64,000 nucleotides of DNA from Paludibacter sp. (GTDB lineage: Bacteria; Bacteroidota; Bacteroidia; Bacteroidales; Paludibacteraceae), in assembly GCA_019163375.1 (NCBI GenBank), contig JAFLKK010000001.1, positions 124,283-188,282 on the forward strand, given 5' to 3'. Under the pieces are notes generated by a model, which was given only the letters and a program-made list of their open reading frames with translations, was not told the origin of the DNA and searched no databases. Positions within the stretch are counted from its first letter, which is position 1, and each line of letters starts with the position of its first letter. Made by a program: the position numbers and the translations under genes. Below are positions 62,632-64,000 of the stretch, in pieces.

Positions 62632-62956
62632 ATTTTATAAGTTATTTCTGTTGCGGCTGTAAATTTAAAGGAATTGATTGGAATACGTACAAAAAATCGT
62701 GCCCGATACTGTGTATTTCAACGTTCGTACGTATCGGTTTGTTGTTGAAGGTACTTCAAACCTGCTTAATTATTGAGCATTTAGGTTGTATAAAAGCTTT
62801 TTTGTATCTTTGTTGGCTGTAGAATTGGTTGGGAAAATTTCCGGTGTAAAACAATAAGCATACATTCATTTTAGGAGGATGTAAAATGTCATTGTTATTG
62901 CAACTATCAGTATCGCGAGTATGATTTTTTAAGTACAATTTGTAGAAAATAATTGG
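62632..62956. other. Intergenic leader region of the nucleotide-sugar dehydrogenase gene
   Basis: Holds a plus-strand -7 box TATCTTTG at 62805-62812, giving a leader of about 140 bases. Inside is a 12-codon ORF preceded by AGGAGG (listed separately). No long ORF or known RNA family was recognised. Confidence 0.45.
62886..62924 (+). CDS. 12-codon leader ORF with strong Shine-Dalgarno
   Basis: ATG at 62886, stop TGA at 62922, encoding MSLLLQLSVSRV. AGGAGG at 62873-62878 is 7 bases upstream, an ideal ribosome-binding site, which is unusual in this window where most genes have none. It lies in the leader of the dehydrogenase gene, 32 bases before its start. It may be a regulatory leader peptide; it may also be chance. 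Confidence 0.3.
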   Translation: MSLLLQLSVSRV

Positions 62957-64000
62957 ATGAAAGATTTTAAAATTGCAGTAATAGGTCTCGGTTATGTAGG
63001 TCTGCCATTGGCTATTGAGTTTGGTAAAAAATATAAAGTTCTTGGTTTTGACATCAACAAGGACCGTGTTCTGGAACTGCAAAATGGTGTAGATCATACA
63101 CTGGAAGCTGATTTGGGAGGAATGACTACTGCGATGGAACTTCGGAAAATAAATTCGGAGTTGGGTTTGTCGTTTTCCAGCGACGAGGCCGATTTGAGAG
63201 ATTATAATACCTATATCGTTACTGTTCCCACTCCTATAAATAAATTCAACATGCCCGATTTGAAGCCTTTGATAAAGGCTTCCGAAATGTTGGGACGAGT
63301 TATCAGCAAAGGTGATATTGCTATCTATGAATCGACCACTTATCCGGGCTGTACAGAGGAAGATTGTGTGCCGGTAATTGAAAAAGTGTCCGGTTTGCAC
63401 TTTAATGTCGATTTCTTTGCCGGTTATAGTCCCGAACGTATCAATCCCGGTGATAAAATAAATACGCTTACAAAAATAATGAAAGTAACTTCGGGCTCAA
63501 CACCTGAAGTAGCCGACCGTGTTGACGGTTTGTATGCTTCCATCATCACTGCAGGAACGCACAAAGCTCCTAGTCTGAAGGTGGCAGAAGCGTCTAAAAT
63601 TATTGAAAATGCGCAGCGCGATGTCAATATTTCATTTGTAAACGAATTGGCTTTGATTTTTGATAAAGTTGGTATTGATACCAACGACGTGATTGATGCT
63701 GCGGGTACAAAATGGAATTTTTTGAAATATCGTCCGGGTTTGGTGGGCGGTCATTGTATCAGTGTAGACCCCTATTATCTGGCCAGCAAAGCCGAATCGT
63801 TGGGTTATGTGCCGCAAGTCATTCTATCGGGGCGTCATGTGAACAATAGTATTGCCCCTTTTATTGCCAATAAAGTATTGAAATTGATGATCCATAAAAC
63901 GCATACCATAAAAGGTTCTAATGTGTTGATATTGGGTGTGACTTTTAAAGAAAACTGTCCGGATATACGAAATACCAAAGTAGTTGATATTTATCGCGAA
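62957..64000 (+). CDS. Nucleotide-sugar dehydrogenase (Vi/UDP-HexNAc type), 3' end beyond window
   Basis: 348 residues are visible. [20 protein letters not shown] is the NAD-binding loop; [70 protein letters not shown] (in parts) and the catalytic cysteine in [15 protein letters not shown] follow. These are the motifs of UDP-GlcNAc/GalNAc or UDP-ManNAc 6-dehydrogenases (TviB/WbpA/WbpO-like), which make the uronic acid sugar for capsule or O-antigen. It is the first gene of what is probably a polysaccharide operon running off the right edge. The ATG at 62957 has no Shine-Dalgarno. Confidence 0.92.
   Translation, partial: MKDFKIAVIGLGYVGLPLAIEFGKKYKVLGFDINKDRVLELQNGVDHTLEADLGGMTTAMELRKINSELGLSFSSDEADLRDYNTYIVTVPTPINKFNMPDLKPLIKASEMLGRVISKGDIAIYESTTYPGCTEEDCVPVIEKVSGLHFNVDFFAGYSPERINPGDKINTLTKIMKVTSGSTPEVADRVDGLYASIITAGTHKAPSLKVAEASKIIENAQRDVNISFVNELALIFDKVGIDTNDVIDAAGTKWNFLKYRPGLVGGHCISVDPYYLASKAESLGYVPQVILSGRHVNNSIAPFIANKVLKLMIHKTHTIKGSNVLILGVTFKENCPDIRNTKVVDIYRE

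Overview
The window looks like a chromosome segment of a Bacteroidota bacterium, most likely an anaerobic, saccharolytic, propionate-forming member of the Bacteroidales (a Paludibacter-like organism would fit; this is inference). The support is a SusC/SusD pair, a giant type IX secretion (T9SS) type B cargo protein followed by PorP/SprF, DUF349, DUF721 and LptF/G-type proteins, a RibBA fusion, rubrerythrin, and a propionyl/methylmalonyl-CoA carboxyltransferase with its biotin carrier. The base composition is AT-rich. Many genes carry the Bacteroidota promoter signature (-7 box TAnnTTTG, sometimes with a -33 TTTG) and almost none has a Shine-Dalgarno sequence. Several start codons were moved downstream of the longest open frame because that frame would begin upstream of, or inside, a -7 box or a terminator.

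Layout. 1-4.6 kb is the right end of an integrated or mobilisable element: a broken hsdR (type I restriction R subunit) running off the left edge, a BfmA/BtgA-like mobilisation protein, an orphan HigA-type antitoxin with its operator, a primase-helicase (DUF5906) with an excisionase-like HTH partner, an unknown membrane protein and a cluster of TGTTAC repeats. No integrase is visible. The element abuts, at about 4.63 kb, the interior of a giant Ig/PKD/SprB-repeat T9SS cargo gene that has lost its 5' end; porP/sprF follows it. 12.3-14.9 kb holds sulfide assimilation (metY, cysK) on the minus strand. 15.0-15.3 kb is a GC-rich array of degenerate palindromic repeats. 15.3-36.3 kb is core housekeeping: a DUF3788/PNPOx pair, ABC-F (uup), KilA-N, rubrerythrin, mnmD, PAP2, rpsO, kdtA, hisS, DUF456, a hydrolase, a LytTR regulator, patatin, an aspartate aminotransferase, a frameshifted aldo/keto reductase, a PAS-HTH regulator, pgk, mdh, a Fur/PerR regulator and a GT2 glycosyltransferase.

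36.4-41.6 kb is an orphan susCD pair. 41.8-49.8 kb, on the minus strand, has a Rieske-fold lipoprotein lacking the histidine ligands, a YghZ-type reductase, then lutB, an FKBP lipoprotein, a TPM-domain protein and lemA as a possible operon, and murF with a coiled-coil membrane protein. 50.0-57.9 kb, also minus, has a beta-barrel protein, a five-repeat DUF349 protein, an SDR, lptF/G-ribBA, a START-like protein and cytidine deaminase. 58.0-62.0 kb, on the plus strand, has a glucosaminidase/LysM protein, a DUF721 protein, a HEAT-like protein and the carboxyltransferase with its BCCP. A NUDIX hydrolase (minus) and the 5' part of a nucleotide-sugar dehydrogenase (plus, running off the right edge) close the window.

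How the genes work together. The central-carbon genes (pgk, mdh, aspartate aminotransferase, carboxyltransferase/BCCP) fit a glycolysis to succinate/propionate fermentation. kdtA, lptF/G, murF, the glucosaminidase and the nucleotide-sugar dehydrogenase build and remodel the envelope. susCD, the beta-barrel protein and PorP/SprF with its cargo act at the outer membrane. The least explained parts are the element/cargo-gene junction, the 15.0-15.3 kb array, dispersed extragenic palindromes and ACTG-rich repeats, the ligand-altered Rieske lipoprotein and a 12-codon leader ORF with a strong Shine-Dalgarno before the dehydrogenase. No CRISPR array, rRNA or tRNA gene was seen.
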